Shown: positions 1 to 9,664, counted from the stretch's first letter. The stretch: 64,000 bases of DNA from Seonamhaeicola sediminis (GCF_004358095.2 NZ_SMZJ02000003.1:186001-250000); one strand, 5' to 3'. Notes: generated by a model from the letters alone, not told the origin. Program-made: numbers and translations.

Positions 1-119
1 AACGAAATGTAGATTTTGTAATGCAAAACCTATCAAAAGCCAATTTTGACCCTGAATTCTACAAGCATTATGAACAAGATATTTTAAACACATTTAATAA
101 AAACTTTATTATAGCATAG
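1..119 (+). CDS. C-terminal fragment of an unidentified protein
   Basis: An open frame enters from the left edge and stops with TAG at 117-119, one base before the next start, so the two are probably co-transcribed. About 38 residues are visible, charged and aromatic, ending in NKNFIIA. The segment NFDPEFYKHYEQDIL resembles the C-terminal helix of geranylgeranyl-reductase-type FAD oxidoreductases, but this is only a resemblance from memory over a very short stretch. No catalytic motif is inside the window, so no function can be assigned. Confidence 0.6.
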   Translation, partial: RNVDFVMQNLSKANFDPEFYKHYEQDILNTFNKNFIIA

Positions 120-120
120 C

Positions 121-1713
121 ATGGCAACGATACAACGTAATATGTCTCTAACTGGAGACGCCTCAAACCAATTAAACGCATTTCAAAAAATTGGTACAGC
201 CATAGGCTTAGGAGGAATAGTTCTACTTATATTTTCCCTTTTTAAAGATTTTCAAGATAAAGTTCTTTGGCTTTCTATTGCGTTGATAGCTATAACTGGA
301 GGTATTCTTCTTTTTGCAAAAGGTTTATATTCTAATAAGTTAGAGGGTATTAAAAATCACGGCGTTTGGTTTAAAAGTATATCTAGTAGAGGTTTTTGGG
401 GATGGGTAGCAGGTATTAGTTTAACAGGTTTTTATGTAATCCTCTACTTTTATGAAGGCCTTTTAGGTGCAAATCCAAATGGAAACACCGGACTCATAGG
501 GCTTTTTGACCCTTTGAGTAAATTTTTAAGCGGTAATCCTGCTAGTCAATGGTTTGTTTATGGTACTCTTTATACAGTCGCTATACTTGCATTTGGCATC
601 AAATTTATATGGAAGTACAAACATAACCGCTACGAACAATTACGAACTGTAAGTGTTATGTTTTTTCAAACGGCTTTTGCCTTTATTATTCCGGAGTTAA
701 TGGCAAGACTAAATAGCGATACATTTTCTCTACCCTACAATGATCTAAAGAACATGTGGCCATTAAACTATTATGCTTTCGATGGCTGGCGTGTTGATCA
801 GTTTATTAATGCAGGCAATATAGGTTTGGCATTTTTAATCTTTGGGATACTCACTGTATTTGTTATCTCTCCGTTTTTAACTTACAAGTACGGAAAACGT
901 TGGTACTGCTCTTGGGTGTGTGGTTGTGGTGGCCTAGCTGAAACTGCAGGTGATTCTTTTAGACAGCTAAGCGATAAAAGCGTATTTGCATGGAAAGTAG
1001 AACGTTGGGTAATCCACTCTGTACTTGTATTTTCGGTGGTGATGACTACAGCGGTAATAAGCACCTATTTAGGTTACGATTCTGAAAAATACTGGTTAAC
1101 AAAGGATAAGTTTTTAATTGGTGTCGCTCTATTTTTAGGACTTTTATTTGCAATAATCTGGTACTTTAAAAAAGAGGAACTAAAAAAAGATGCACGTTAT
1201 GGAGCTATTGGATATTTAGTTATTGTAATAGCGTTAATTGGAATACATTATTTCTCTGGTACTGCAAATAATAAAATATTCATTTTTGAAGCTGTTGGCC
1301 TGCGTAGTTTTTACGGTTTCCTAATCGGCTCTATATTTTCTGGAGTTATAGGTACAGGCTTTTATCCTATTCTTGGCAACCGTGTTTGGTGTAGAATGGG
1401 TTGCCCTATGGCTGGCATTTTAGGATTACAACAACGCTTATTTTCTAAATTTCGAATTACAACAAACGGCGGACAATGTATTTCGTGCGGAAATTGTTCC
1501 ACGTATTGTGAAATGGGAATAGATGTACGTTCTTATGCTCAAAAAGGCGAAAATATAGTACGCGCCAGTTGTGTGGGTTGTGGCATTTGTTCTGCAGTTT
1601 GCCCTAGAGGTGTATTAAAATTGGAAAACGGCCCTTTGGAAGGTAGAATTGATGGCAATCAAATACTTTTAGGAAACGATGTGGACTTGATGGATTTAAT
1701 AAACAAATCTTAA
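121..1713 (+). CDS. Polytopic membrane protein with 4Fe-4S ferredoxin domain (NapH/CcoG/NosR-like)
   Basis: 530 residues, with about nine hydrophobic segments between residues 25 and 420, then a soluble C-terminal ferredoxin domain. Two membrane-border motifs, CSWVCGC (C263, C267, C269) and CRMGCP (C424, C428), are the kind seen in NapH, CcoG and NosR proteins. The tail carries two classic clusters: CISCGNCSTYC (C453, C456, C459, C463) and CVGCGICSAVCP (C484, C487, C490, C494), which should hold two 4Fe-4S centres. The role is inferred to be electron transfer across or along the inner membrane; the partner is not evident. The start at 121 lies one base after the preceding stop; ATG at 142 is an alternative. 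A promoter separates it from the glycosyltransferases downstream. Confidence 0.85.
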   Translation: MATIQRNMSLTGDASNQLNAFQKIGTAIGLGGIVLLIFSLFKDFQDKVLWLSIALIAITGGILLFAKGLYSNKLEGIKNHGVWFKSISSRGFWGWVAGISLTGFYVILYFYEGLLGANPNGNTGLIGLFDPLSKFLSGNPASQWFVYGTLYTVAILAFGIKFIWKYKHNRYEQLRTVSVMFFQTAFAFIIPELMARLNSDTFSLPYNDLKNMWPLNYYAFDGWRVDQFINAGNIGLAFLIFGILTVFVISPFLTYKYGKRWYCSWVCGCGGLAETAGDSFRQLSDKSVFAWKVERWVIHSVLVFSVVMTTAVISTYLGYDSEKYWLTKDKFLIGVALFLGLLFAIIWYFKKEELKKDARYGAIGYLVIVIALIGIHYFSGTANNKIFIFEAVGLRSFYGFLIGSIFSGVIGTGFYPILGNRVWCRMGCPMAGILGLQQRLFSKFRITTNGGQCISCGNCSTYCEMGIDVRSYAQKGENIVRASCVGCGICSAVCPRGVLKLENGPLEGRIDGNQILLGNDVDLMDLINKS

Positions 1714-1744
1714 ACCTATTTATAATCAAGTTGATGAAACATAA

Positions 1745-1776
1745 TTTGACCAGCTAAATAGCTTATTGTATTTTTG
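1745..1776 (+). promoter_or_regulatory. Bacteroidota-type promoter for the glycosyltransferase pair
   Basis: TTTG (1745-1748), 20 bases, then TATTTTTG (1769-1776), an exact fit to the TTTG / TAnnTTTG pattern of Bacteroidota housekeeping promoters. Transcription should begin near 1780-1783, about 12 bases before the start codon at 1794. Confidence 0.6.
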
Positions 1777-1793
1777 CTTCTTAATAATAATTT

Positions 1794-2483
1794 ATGCCTA
1801 TAATCAAGGTTATCATTCCTGCTTACAACGAAGCAGATTCTATTGCTAACGTAGTAAATGATATTCCCCATATAGTTGATGAAATAATTGTTGTTAGCAA
1901 TAACTCAACTGATGATACTGAAATTAATGCGCGTAATGTTGGTGCCACCGTTTTAACAGAAAAACGAAAAGGCTACGGCTATGCCTGTTTAAAGGGAATG
2001 GAATACATAAGTAGTGAATCTATAAAACCCGACATCATTGTTTTTCTTGATGGTGATTACTCTGATTACCCAGAAGAACTAACTAAAATAGTTTCTCCTA
2101 TACTAAATGATGATATCGATTTTGTGATTGGCGCTCGGGTTAAGCATCTCAGAGAGCAAGGCTCCATGACATTTCCGCAAATATTCGGGAATTGGTTGGC
2201 TACCTTTTTAATGAAACTAATATTTGGTGCTAAATTTACTGATCTAGGACCCTTTAGAGCCATTAAACACAATAAATTATTAGCACTTCAAATGGAGGAC
2301 AAGACCTATGGCTGGACAGTAGAAATGCAACTTAAAGTCTTGAAACAAAAATTTAGTTATGTTGAAATTCCTGTTAAGTATAGAAATAGAATAGGAGTAT
2401 CAAAAGTTTCCGGAACTGTAAAAGGTGCTATATTTGCAGGCATAAAAATATTAGGTTGGATATTTAAATACAGTTTTAAATAA
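1794..2483 (+). CDS. Family 2 glycosyltransferase, dolichol-phosphate-mannose-synthase-like
   Basis: 229 residues, a single GT-A domain. The N-terminus VIIPAYNEADSI is the nucleotide-sugar-binding start of GT2 enzymes, and DGD at residues 86-88 (in a DGDYSDYPEE context) is the metal-binding DxD motif. It should transfer a sugar from a nucleotide donor, perhaps to a polyprenyl phosphate, at the cytoplasmic face of the inner membrane. Only a weak hydrophobic stretch is present at the C-terminus. Its stop codon shares one base with the start of the next gene, so the two glycosyltransferases are translationally coupled. Donor and acceptor are unknown. Confidence 0.85.
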   Translation: MPIIKVIIPAYNEADSIANVVNDIPHIVDEIIVVSNNSTDDTEINARNVGATVLTEKRKGYGYACLKGMEYISSESIKPDIIVFLDGDYSDYPEELTKIVSPILNDDIDFVIGARVKHLREQGSMTFPQIFGNWLATFLMKLIFGAKFTDLGPFRAIKHNKLLALQMEDKTYGWTVEMQLKVLKQKFSYVEIPVKYRNRIGVSKVSGTVKGAIFAGIKILGWIFKYSFK

Positions 2484-3970
2484 TGACTATAGAAACCATC
2501 ATCATTGTTATATACACCATTGCTATATTGCTAATTTTCTTGTATGCCTTGGCCCAATTAAACTTATTGTTCAATTATATTTCTGCTAAGCGAAAAAATA
2601 ACTCAGCTAAGTTTAATTTATCAAACCCTGATGAAGTTCCTTATGTTACCATACAACTTCCTGTTTATAATGAAATGTATGTCATGGAACGTTTATTAGA
2701 TAATATTGCTAAGATTGATTATCCGCATGATAAATTGGAAATTCAAGTGCTAGATGACTCTACAGATGAAACGGTTAATAGTACAGCTGCACATATTAAA
2801 AAACTACAACAAACCGGGTTAGACATTAAGCATATCACTAGAACAAACCGTGTTGGCTTTAAAGCTGGCGCTTTAAAGGAAGGATTAGAGATTGCCAAAG
2901 GCGAATTTATTGCCATTTTCGATTCTGATTTTTTACCAAAATCTGATTGGTTAAAACGTACTGTACCTTATTTTAAAAATAAAGACATTGGTGTAGTACA
3001 AACCCGCTGGGGTCACATAAATAGGAATTATTCTTTACTAACAAAAATACAAGCTTTTGCACTAGATGCTCATTTTACTTTAGAACAGGTTGGAAGAAAC
3101 AGTAAAGGTCATTTTATTAACTTTAATGGAACTGCAGGAATTTGGCGTAAACAGTGTATTATTGATGCTGGAAATTGGGAGGGTGATACCCTTACCGAAG
3201 ACCTTGACCTTAGTTACCGTGCCCAATTAAAAAATTGGAAATTTAAATATCTTGAAGATGTTGAAACACCTGCAGAATTACCTGTAGTTATAAGTGCTGC
3301 CCGTTCACAACAATTTAGATGGAATAAAGGTGGTGCCGAAAACTTTAGAAAGATGATGTGGCGTGTAATAAAAAGTCAAAACATTTCAGCCAAAACCAAG
3401 GTTCACGGCTTATTACATTTGCTAAATAGCACCATGTTTTTAAACATTCTTATAGTAGCGGTTTTAAGTATTCCTATGCTTTATATTAAGAATGAATATG
3501 CACATTTAAAAACCTACTTTTTGGTAATGAGTTTCTTTGTGCTTAGTACGGTTATTTTCTTTGTATGTTATTGGGTTATGTACCGCAATATTTATGGTAA
3601 AGGCATTAAAAACTTCGTGGGCTATATTGGTATGTTCTTTGTCTTTTTTTCCATCGCCATGGGTTTTTCGTTACATAATTCTATTGCTGTTTTAGAAGGG
3701 CATTTAGGAAAGAAAAGTGAATTTGTACGTACTCCAAAATTTAATATAAGTAAGTTTAAAGACAACTGGAAAAACAATAAGTACATCAAAAAAACAGTAT
3801 CTGTACATGTAATTTTTGAAGGTGCTTTAATGCTTTATTTTGGATTTGGTATGTATAGTGCTTTTGTGGTGGGTGACCAAGGCGGTGACTTTGGTCTTTT
3901 TCCTTTTCACTTGATGCTTTTTATTGGTTTTGGGTATGTATTTATTAAATCGTTAGCATCTAAAGTTTAA
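2483..3970 (+). CDS. Processive-type family 2 glycosyltransferase (cellulose-synthase-like)
   Basis: 495 residues: an N-terminal membrane segment (about 5-28), a cytoplasmic GT-A domain and several C-terminal membrane segments (about 310-490). It has the D,D,D,QxxRW signature: DDSTDET near residue 92, DSD at 147-149, TED at 238-240 and QQFRW at 276-280. This set is typical of cellulose, hyaluronan or glucan synthases and glucosylceramide-synthase-like enzymes that add sugars and extrude or lipid-anchor the product. It overlaps the preceding GT2 gene by one base and is followed by a strong terminator. The polymer or glycolipid made cannot be told from the sequence. Confidence 0.85.
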   Translation: MTIETIIIVIYTIAILLIFLYALAQLNLLFNYISAKRKNNSAKFNLSNPDEVPYVTIQLPVYNEMYVMERLLDNIAKIDYPHDKLEIQVLDDSTDETVNSTAAHIKKLQQTGLDIKHITRTNRVGFKAGALKEGLEIAKGEFIAIFDSDFLPKSDWLKRTVPYFKNKDIGVVQTRWGHINRNYSLLTKIQAFALDAHFTLEQVGRNSKGHFINFNGTAGIWRKQCIIDAGNWEGDTLTEDLDLSYRAQLKNWKFKYLEDVETPAELPVVISAARSQQFRWNKGGAENFRKMMWRVIKSQNISAKTKVHGLLHLLNSTMFLNILIVAVLSIPMLYIKNEYAHLKTYFLVMSFFVLSTVIFFVCYWVMYRNIYGKGIKNFVGYIGMFFVFFSIAMGFSLHNSIAVLEGHLGKKSEFVRTPKFNISKFKDNWKNNKYIKKTVSVHVIFEGALMLYFGFGMYSAFVVGDQGGDFGLFPFHLMLFIGFGYVFIKSLASKV

Positions 3971-3983
3971 AAAAAGCGAATAA

Positions 3984-4020
3984 AAAAAAGGCTTTTTGTA
4001 TGAAACAAAAAGCCTTTTTT
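3984..4020. terminator. Bidirectional rho-independent terminator
   Basis: Perfect 15-bp arms (3984-3998 and 4006-4020) around a 7-base loop, with A-rich and T-rich ends. It serves the glycosyltransferase on + and pntB on -, which converge here. Confidence 0.9.
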
Positions 4021-4037
4021 ATTCTAGCAGCGTTTAT

Positions 4038-5426
4038 TTACATGTTCTTTAACTCTGCAACCAAATCTGTTAATACTTTTTTGGCATCACCAAATAACAT
4101 AGCAGTTTTCGCATTGTAGAACAATTCATTATCAATGCCTGCATAACCTACATTCATACTTCGTTTATTTACAACAATATGCTTTGAATTTTCTACATCC
4201 AAAATAGGCATTCCGTAAATAGGACTTGATGGGTCATTATGTGCCGCAGGGTTAACAACATCATTGGCACCAACAACTAAAACCACATCAGCATTGTTAA
4301 ACTGAGGATTGATATCATCCATTTCAACAAGCATATCATACTCAACATTAGATTCTGCCAGTAATACATTCATATGACCGGGCATACGCCCTGCTACAGG
4401 GTGAATAGCATACTTCACATTAACACCTTTTCCTGTCAATAGTTCTTCTAACTCATGAATAACATGTTGTGCTTGAGCTACAGCTAATCCATATCCTGGA
4501 ACAATAATCACGTTAGTTGCGTAGTTCATCATAATAGCTGTATCACTAGCTGTAGTGCTCTTAATGGAGCCCAAAGTCTTATTAACCCCTTCTGGTCCTG
4601 CTGTTGCAGTAAATGAACCAAATATTACAGATACTAAGGTTCTGTTCATAGCCACACACATGGCAACCGTTAAAATAATTCCAGCAGAACCTACTAATAT
4701 ACCCCCAACTAACATGACCATGTTATCATACAACACACCAGTAATAGCCGCTGCAATACCTGTTAAGGAATTTAATAATGAGATTACTACGGGCATATCG
4801 GCTCCTCCTATAGGCATAACAAATAGAATACCATAAACTAATCCGCCAGCTAATAAAGCATATAATAATAGTGAGCTATCAATACCCCCAGCAACCATAT
4901 AAGCAGCTAGAGCAACCACGCTAACAATGAATAGGTTATTTACAATATTGTATTGTGGAATCTTAATCACACTCTTTACAGAACCGTTTAACTTACCAAA
5001 GGCCATTAAACTTCCTGAAAAGGTAATTGCTCCAATAATAATAGCAGCTAGAATGGTAGCTACTACAGAGGCACTAGTTGCAGAAATATTAGTGTTACCA
5101 AACTCTACAATCCCAATTAAAGCAGCACTAGCTCCACCAAAACCATTAAACAAGGATACCAATTCTGGCATTTTAGTCATTTCAACCTTCATGGCAATAA
5201 GCCAACCAATAATAGTTCCTACTAAAATGGCAATTCCAATTAAAACATAAATAATAGTTGGCACTTCCAAATCATGAATAAAAATGGTTCCAACAATAGC
5301 TAAACCCATGCCTCCAGCGGCAATCAAATTTCCTGATTTAGCAGTGTCTGGGTGTCCTAATCGCTTTAAACCAAATACAAAAGTTACCGTTGCGATTAGA
5401 TAAATTATACTTAATGTTACACTCAT
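4038..5426 (-). CDS. pntB: NAD(P) transhydrogenase subunit beta
   Basis: 462 residues, the usual PntB length. The N-terminal half has about nine membrane helices that form the proton channel; the C-terminal part (from about residue 290) is the NADP(H)-binding dIII domain, with GYGLAVAQAQH and HPVAGRMPGHMNVLLAE as family motifs. With the two alpha parts it couples proton re-entry to hydride transfer from NADH to NADP+, supplying NADPH. The stop of pntAB and the start of pntB share one base, showing tight coupling. It is the last gene of the operon and ends at the shared terminator. Confidence 0.95.
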   Translation of the reverse strand: MSVTLSIIYLIATVTFVFGLKRLGHPDTAKSGNLIAAGGMGLAIVGTIFIHDLEVPTIIYVLIGIAILVGTIIGWLIAMKVEMTKMPELVSLFNGFGGASAALIGIVEFGNTNISATSASVVATILAAIIIGAITFSGSLMAFGKLNGSVKSVIKIPQYNIVNNLFIVSVVALAAYMVAGGIDSSLLLYALLAGGLVYGILFVMPIGGADMPVVISLLNSLTGIAAAITGVLYDNMVMLVGGILVGSAGIILTVAMCVAMNRTLVSVIFGSFTATAGPEGVNKTLGSIKSTTASDTAIMMNYATNVIIVPGYGLAVAQAQHVIHELEELLTGKGVNVKYAIHPVAGRMPGHMNVLLAESNVEYDMLVEMDDINPQFNNADVVLVVGANDVVNPAAHNDPSSPIYGMPILDVENSKHIVVNKRSMNVGYAGIDNELFYNAKTAMLFGDAKKVLTDLVAELKNM

Positions 5427-5734
5427 TATTTCTTCTTTTTAAACATTTCTAACATTCTGTTAGTGACTGCAAAACCACCAACAACATTTAAAATTCCTAA
5501 TACAACCGCTATAAACCCTAGCAATAATGCAAGATAATCTGTAGGATCTGAATGCAACATTACCAAAATAGCCCCAACAATTACCACACCACTTAGGGCA
5601 TTGGCACCAGACATTAATGGTGTATGCAAAACAGCTGGGATACTCTTAATGAGTTCTACCCCAACAAAGGTTGCTAAAATAATGATGTAAACAATCTGTA
5701 AATTGTTACTAATAAATTCTATTAAATTTTCCAT
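5426..5734 (-). CDS. pntAB: NAD(P) transhydrogenase alpha subunit, membrane part
   Basis: 102 residues with three to four hydrophobic helices, matching the dIIa membrane domain found at the C-terminus of one-piece PntA proteins. Here it is a separate polypeptide, as in the three-subunit enzymes of Rhodospirillum rubrum. The segment HTPLMSGANALSGVV is conserved in the family. It starts 10 bases after pntAA and overlaps pntB by one base. Confidence 0.92.
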   Translation of the reverse strand: MENLIEFISNNLQIVYIIILATFVGVELIKSIPAVLHTPLMSGANALSGVVIVGAILVMLHSDPTDYLALLLGFIAVVLGILNVVGGFAVTNRMLEMFKKKK

Positions 5735-5744
5735 TTTTGATTAG

Positions 5745-6845
5745 TTAGTTTTTGCGTTGAACCCCGTCTTGAACAATAAGGGTTTCATCGGTAATTTCTT
5801 CCTCTAAATCCCATTTAAAATTCAAGTCTTCTGTTAAGTGTATAATAAAGTTATATATATTCTTAGCATATAACTCACTGGCGTTGGTAGAGACACTCTC
5901 TGGCGCAACGGTGGTTCCAATAACTTTAACACCGTTAACAATGACCTTTTCATTGAGTTTACTTACCTCACAGTTTCCTCCCTGTCCCGCTGCTAAGTCA
6001 ATAATAACAGCACCATTCTTCATTTGTTTTACTTGTTCCTCAGTTATTAAAACTGGGGCCTTCCTACCAGGAACATTAGCCGTTGTAATTACCAAATCTG
6101 CTTTGAATAAGGATTCATTCACTGCCTCTTTTTGTCTTTTTTTATATTCTTCTGAAGCTTCTTTGGCATACCCCCCTTCAGACTCTTCTCCGGTATTATC
6201 AACTGAAATAAATTTGGCCCCCAAAGATTCTGCTTGTTCTTTCGTTTCAGATCTTATATCAGTTGCTTCAACAACTGCCCCTAATCGTTTAGCAGTGGCA
6301 ATGGCCTGTAAACCTGCAACCCCAATACCGTAAATCAACACTCTGGATGGTGTGATAGTACCAGCAGCAGTCATCATTAAAGGAAAAATTTTTGTCATTT
6401 CGTAAGCTCCTAAAATAACCGCCTTATATCCAGCTAAGTTATTTTGCGAACTTAAAACATCCATATCCTGTGCTCTGGAAATACGTGGCATAGCATCCAT
6501 GGAGAAGGCAGTCGCCCCTTTTTCTGAAATGGCTTTGATTAATTCTGGACTTGATTTGTGATATAGTTGACTCATCAAAATATGATGGCTTTGTACCAAC
6601 TTCAAATCTTCATTATCAAATGGGTTAATTTTAATAAGTACCTGTGCTAATTTAAAGATGTCTTCTCTGGTAGTTAAAGACGCTCCTGCTTCTTCATAAT
6701 CAGAATCTCTGTATAAAGAATTTTCTCCAGCACTTTTTTCAATATAAATCTCAAATCCTTTTTCAAACAATTTCTTGGTAATTAAAGGGGATAAAGCAAC
6801 CCGCTTCTCACCTTTTTGAGATTCCTTTAAAACTCCTATTTTCAT
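5745..6845 (-). CDS. pntAA: NAD(P) transhydrogenase alpha subunit, NAD-binding part
   Basis: 366 residues, the soluble dI domain that binds NAD(H). Alanine-dehydrogenase/PntA fold: N-terminal KESQKGEKRVALSP, then the mobile PRISRAQDMDVLSSQ region (about 120-135), and the Rossmann glycine motif GIGVAG at 173-178 followed by the acidic ATDIR end that selects NAD over NADP. First gene of pntAA-pntAB-pntB. An isolated alanine dehydrogenase is excluded by the adjacent membrane subunits. Confidence 0.95.
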   Translation of the reverse strand: MKIGVLKESQKGEKRVALSPLITKKLFEKGFEIYIEKSAGENSLYRDSDYEEAGASLTTREDIFKLAQVLIKINPFDNEDLKLVQSHHILMSQLYHKSSPELIKAISEKGATAFSMDAMPRISRAQDMDVLSSQNNLAGYKAVILGAYEMTKIFPLMMTAAGTITPSRVLIYGIGVAGLQAIATAKRLGAVVEATDIRSETKEQAESLGAKFISVDNTGEESEGGYAKEASEEYKKRQKEAVNESLFKADLVITTANVPGRKAPVLITEEQVKQMKNGAVIIDLAAGQGGNCEVSKLNEKVIVNGVKVIGTTVAPESVSTNASELYAKNIYNFIIHLTEDLNFKWDLEEEITDETLIVQDGVQRKN

Positions 6846-6905
6846 TTTGTTATTAATTAGTCTAGTATTTGGTTAGTGTTTTTTATTTTTAAACTATTAA
6901 TTATT

Positions 6906-8339
6906 TCACCATTTATCTGTTCTAAAAGATGAAACAGGCAATAAGCTTGTATCAAACAACGTTCCTCTTACCCAATTTTTCCAGCCATAACGTACGGCTG
7001 CTGGCTCAACTACTTCATGACTTTTCACCAACACCTTGTTTCCTTCAATAATTTGAGCTTCAGCAGGATAAAACACTTTATCTTTCCCTGCAATTTCAAA
7101 ATCCGATAGACCTTCTTTAGAATATAAACCACCATTAATATTGTTAAACTCTAAAATAATTGCTCCATCTCTGACTATATGGGATTTGTAGGTTGGTGAA
7201 GCATAATCTATTGCCTTATAACCATAAGTTTTATTTAAAGCATTAAATAATAACCTATCGGCAACGTCTTTCTTTTTAGGTGGATGAATGAATTTTTCCT
7301 CTCCTATATCTAAAGTGATAGCTATTCCAGAATTTGGAATTAAATCCAAACATTCCATTTGAGCTTCCCGTATGTATGCTGTATTATCTTCTTTATTTTT
7401 ATATTCATTATCACCACTGTAAATATAAGGGGCTATTTGTGCATAATAGATTGGAAACTCTTCACCTCCCCAGCGCTCTCGCCAATCTTTTACCATTCTT
7501 GGAAATAAAATTTTATATGAATTAGGATCTTGTCTATTGGCCTCACCCTGATACCACAATACACCTTTTATTTTATAGGGTATTAACGGATTTATCATGG
7601 CATTAAAAAGTAGTGTTGGAGAACGCTGCGGGTTTTTGCTAACAGGGGTTATAGGCACACCATCTTCTTGCAACTCTTCTAAAACTTCTGCACTTATCCA
7701 TGCTTCTATTTTACTACCTCCCCAAGAGGAATGTATAAGACCCACAGGAACATCTAAAATTTCCTGTAATTGTTTTCCAAAAAAGTATGCCACTGCACTA
7801 AATTCTGAAACAGTTTCAGGTGAAGCTTGTGTCCAACCACTAAAATCCTTCAAATCTTCTAAAGGTGATTCAGAAGCTTTTTTATGTGCTGTAAACAGAC
7901 GTAAATTCGCATTCTCTGAAAGCATTATGGCTTCACTCCCTCCAAATGTTGGCTGACCGTTATACCCTTTTAGGGGTTGAAACATATTGGACTGCCCAGA
8001 ACACAGCCAAACTTCACCAAATAGGATATTCTCTAAAATAATGGTGGTAGTTTGTGTTTTTATTTCTATTGTTTGAGATACTTTACTGGTGGTTGTTTTA
8101 ACTTGAACACTCCAATTCCCAGAATCATTTGCTTTAATATTTATCGCTTCTGTTAACCAACTAGTTTTAATTGAAAAACTTTCGTTAGCATCTGCCCATC
8201 CCCATAACTCTACAGTCGAGTTTCTCTGTAATACCATATTTGAAGAAACTATAGCTGGAAGTTTAACTTCAGCTTTTACCAATTGTACTATCAAGGAAAA
8301 AAATACTAGGGCTAATAAATATAGTTTCTTTGTTTTCAT
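6906..8339 (-). CDS. Secreted sialate O-acetylesterase-like carbohydrate esterase
   Basis: 477 residues with a signal peptide (about residues 1-23). SGNH-hydrolase blocks are present: CSGQSNM at 113-119, with S117 as likely nucleophile, the GVLWYQGEAN block near residue 260, and a late IHPPKKKDVAD block that supplies the Asp/His pair. An N-terminal beta domain precedes the first block, as in sialate 9-O-acetylesterases. It should remove acetyl groups from sialic acid or plant/algal sugars in the periplasm. It lies only 17 bases after argH on the same strand, so it may be co-transcribed with the arginine operon although its function does not fit there. Confidence 0.85.
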   Translation of the reverse strand: MKTKKLYLLALVFFSLIVQLVKAEVKLPAIVSSNMVLQRNSTVELWGWADANESFSIKTSWLTEAINIKANDSGNWSVQVKTTTSKVSQTIEIKTQTTTIILENILFGEVWLCSGQSNMFQPLKGYNGQPTFGGSEAIMLSENANLRLFTAHKKASESPLEDLKDFSGWTQASPETVSEFSAVAYFFGKQLQEILDVPVGLIHSSWGGSKIEAWISAEVLEELQEDGVPITPVSKNPQRSPTLLFNAMINPLIPYKIKGVLWYQGEANRQDPNSYKILFPRMVKDWRERWGGEEFPIYYAQIAPYIYSGDNEYKNKEDNTAYIREAQMECLDLIPNSGIAITLDIGEEKFIHPPKKKDVADRLLFNALNKTYGYKAIDYASPTYKSHIVRDGAIILEFNNINGGLYSKEGLSDFEIAGKDKVFYPAEAQIIEGNKVLVKSHEVVEPAAVRYGWKNWVRGTLFDTSLLPVSSFRTDKW

Positions 8340-8355
8340 TTTTTTTGTTTTTAAG

Positions 8356-9630
8356 TTAATGAGGAAATTTTGCCTTTATTTTATCTAAACATAAATTATG
8401 AATACTTCCCATATGGGTATGTTGTTTAGAAGTATCTGGAATATAGGAACCATCTTGGACTTCTCCTCCAATTTTTTGATAAGCTTCTCTAAAGCTTTTC
8501 CCTTCAACAACAAGCGTATTGATGTTATCTACTGTAAAAAGGTATTTATACTTGTCATCATTCAAATCAACATCTTTAACAATTACCTGCTGAATAGCAT
8601 AGTTGAAAATATCCAAAATATCTTTAAGTTCTTCAAAAGCCGCAATCATATTTTCCTTAAGCAACTGAAAATCTCTATGATAACCACTAGGTAAATTATT
8701 AGTAATTAGTACCATTTCTGTTTGAAGCGCTTGAATCTTGTTACATTTTCCTCTTATCAATTCAAACACATCAGGATTCTTTTTATGAGGCATGATACTA
8801 CTACCTGTGGTTAATTCATCTGGAAAGGTAACAAACCCGAAATTCTGACTCATATACAAACATACATCCATAGCAAATCTTGAAAGCGTATTTGCCAAAC
8901 TTCCTAGAGCAGCAGAAATAGTACGCTCATTTTTGCCACGTCCCATTTGCGCTGCAACCACATTGTACTTTAAGGTAGAAAATTCCATTTCTTGAGTAGT
9001 TAATTCTCTATCAATTGGAAAAGAGCTTCCGTACCCTGCTGCAGACCCTAAGGGGTTTTGATCTACAGTTTTAAAAGCAGCGTTCAATAAAAACACATCA
9101 TCAATCATCAACTCTGCATACGCCGAAAACCACAATCCAAACGATGATGGCATAGCTACTTGCAAATGAGTATACCCTGGCAATAGTTTATCTTTATGAG
9201 TTTCTGCTAAACTTAAAAGTGTATCAAATAATATTTTTACTTTAGCTTGAATCAATTCTAAATTCTCTTTATAATATAGATGACATGCCACTAAAACTTG
9301 GTCGTTTCTGGAACGTGCTGTATGTATCTTTTTACCAATCTCTCCAAGTGTTTTGGTTAATTCATATTCAATTTTAGAGTGCACATCTTCAAATTGTTCA
9401 TCTATAACAAAAGTGCCTTCTTCAATTTGTTTAGCCAATACATTTAAACCTTCCAAAAGTTGTTCTAATTCTTTAGCTGATAAAACACCTATACTTTGTA
9501 GCATTTTTGCATGCGCTTTTGATGCAATAACATCATACTTTGCTATATGAATATCAATTTCTCGGTCGTTACCTACCGTAAATTGTTCTATTTTATTGTC
9601 TATTGATATGCCTTTATCCCAAAGTTTCAT
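8356..9630 (-). CDS. argH: Argininosuccinate lyase
   Basis: 424 residues, slightly shorter than the usual 460. It carries the fumarase/lyase signature GSSIMPHKKNP and the HTARSRNDQV and TGYTHLQ-type blocks (here GYTHLQVAMPS). It cleaves argininosuccinate to arginine and fumarate, the last step of arginine synthesis, in the cytoplasm. It is the last arg gene of the operon, 35 bases after argE. Confidence 0.95.
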   Translation of the reverse strand: MKLWDKGISIDNKIEQFTVGNDREIDIHIAKYDVIASKAHAKMLQSIGVLSAKELEQLLEGLNVLAKQIEEGTFVIDEQFEDVHSKIEYELTKTLGEIGKKIHTARSRNDQVLVACHLYYKENLELIQAKVKILFDTLLSLAETHKDKLLPGYTHLQVAMPSSFGLWFSAYAELMIDDVFLLNAAFKTVDQNPLGSAAGYGSSFPIDRELTTQEMEFSTLKYNVVAAQMGRGKNERTISAALGSLANTLSRFAMDVCLYMSQNFGFVTFPDELTTGSSIMPHKKNPDVFELIRGKCNKIQALQTEMVLITNNLPSGYHRDFQLLKENMIAAFEELKDILDIFNYAIQQVIVKDVDLNDDKYKYLFTVDNINTLVVEGKSFREAYQKIGGEVQDGSYIPDTSKQHTHMGSIHNLCLDKIKAKFPH

Positions 9631-9664
9631 TATTCAAATGTTTTTTGTTTATGAGTTGATTTGT

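Noticed and set aside
5884-6333. 149-codon plus-strand open frame
   Set aside because: Lies wholly opposite pntAA, a clearly real gene; composition is that of an antisense shadow.
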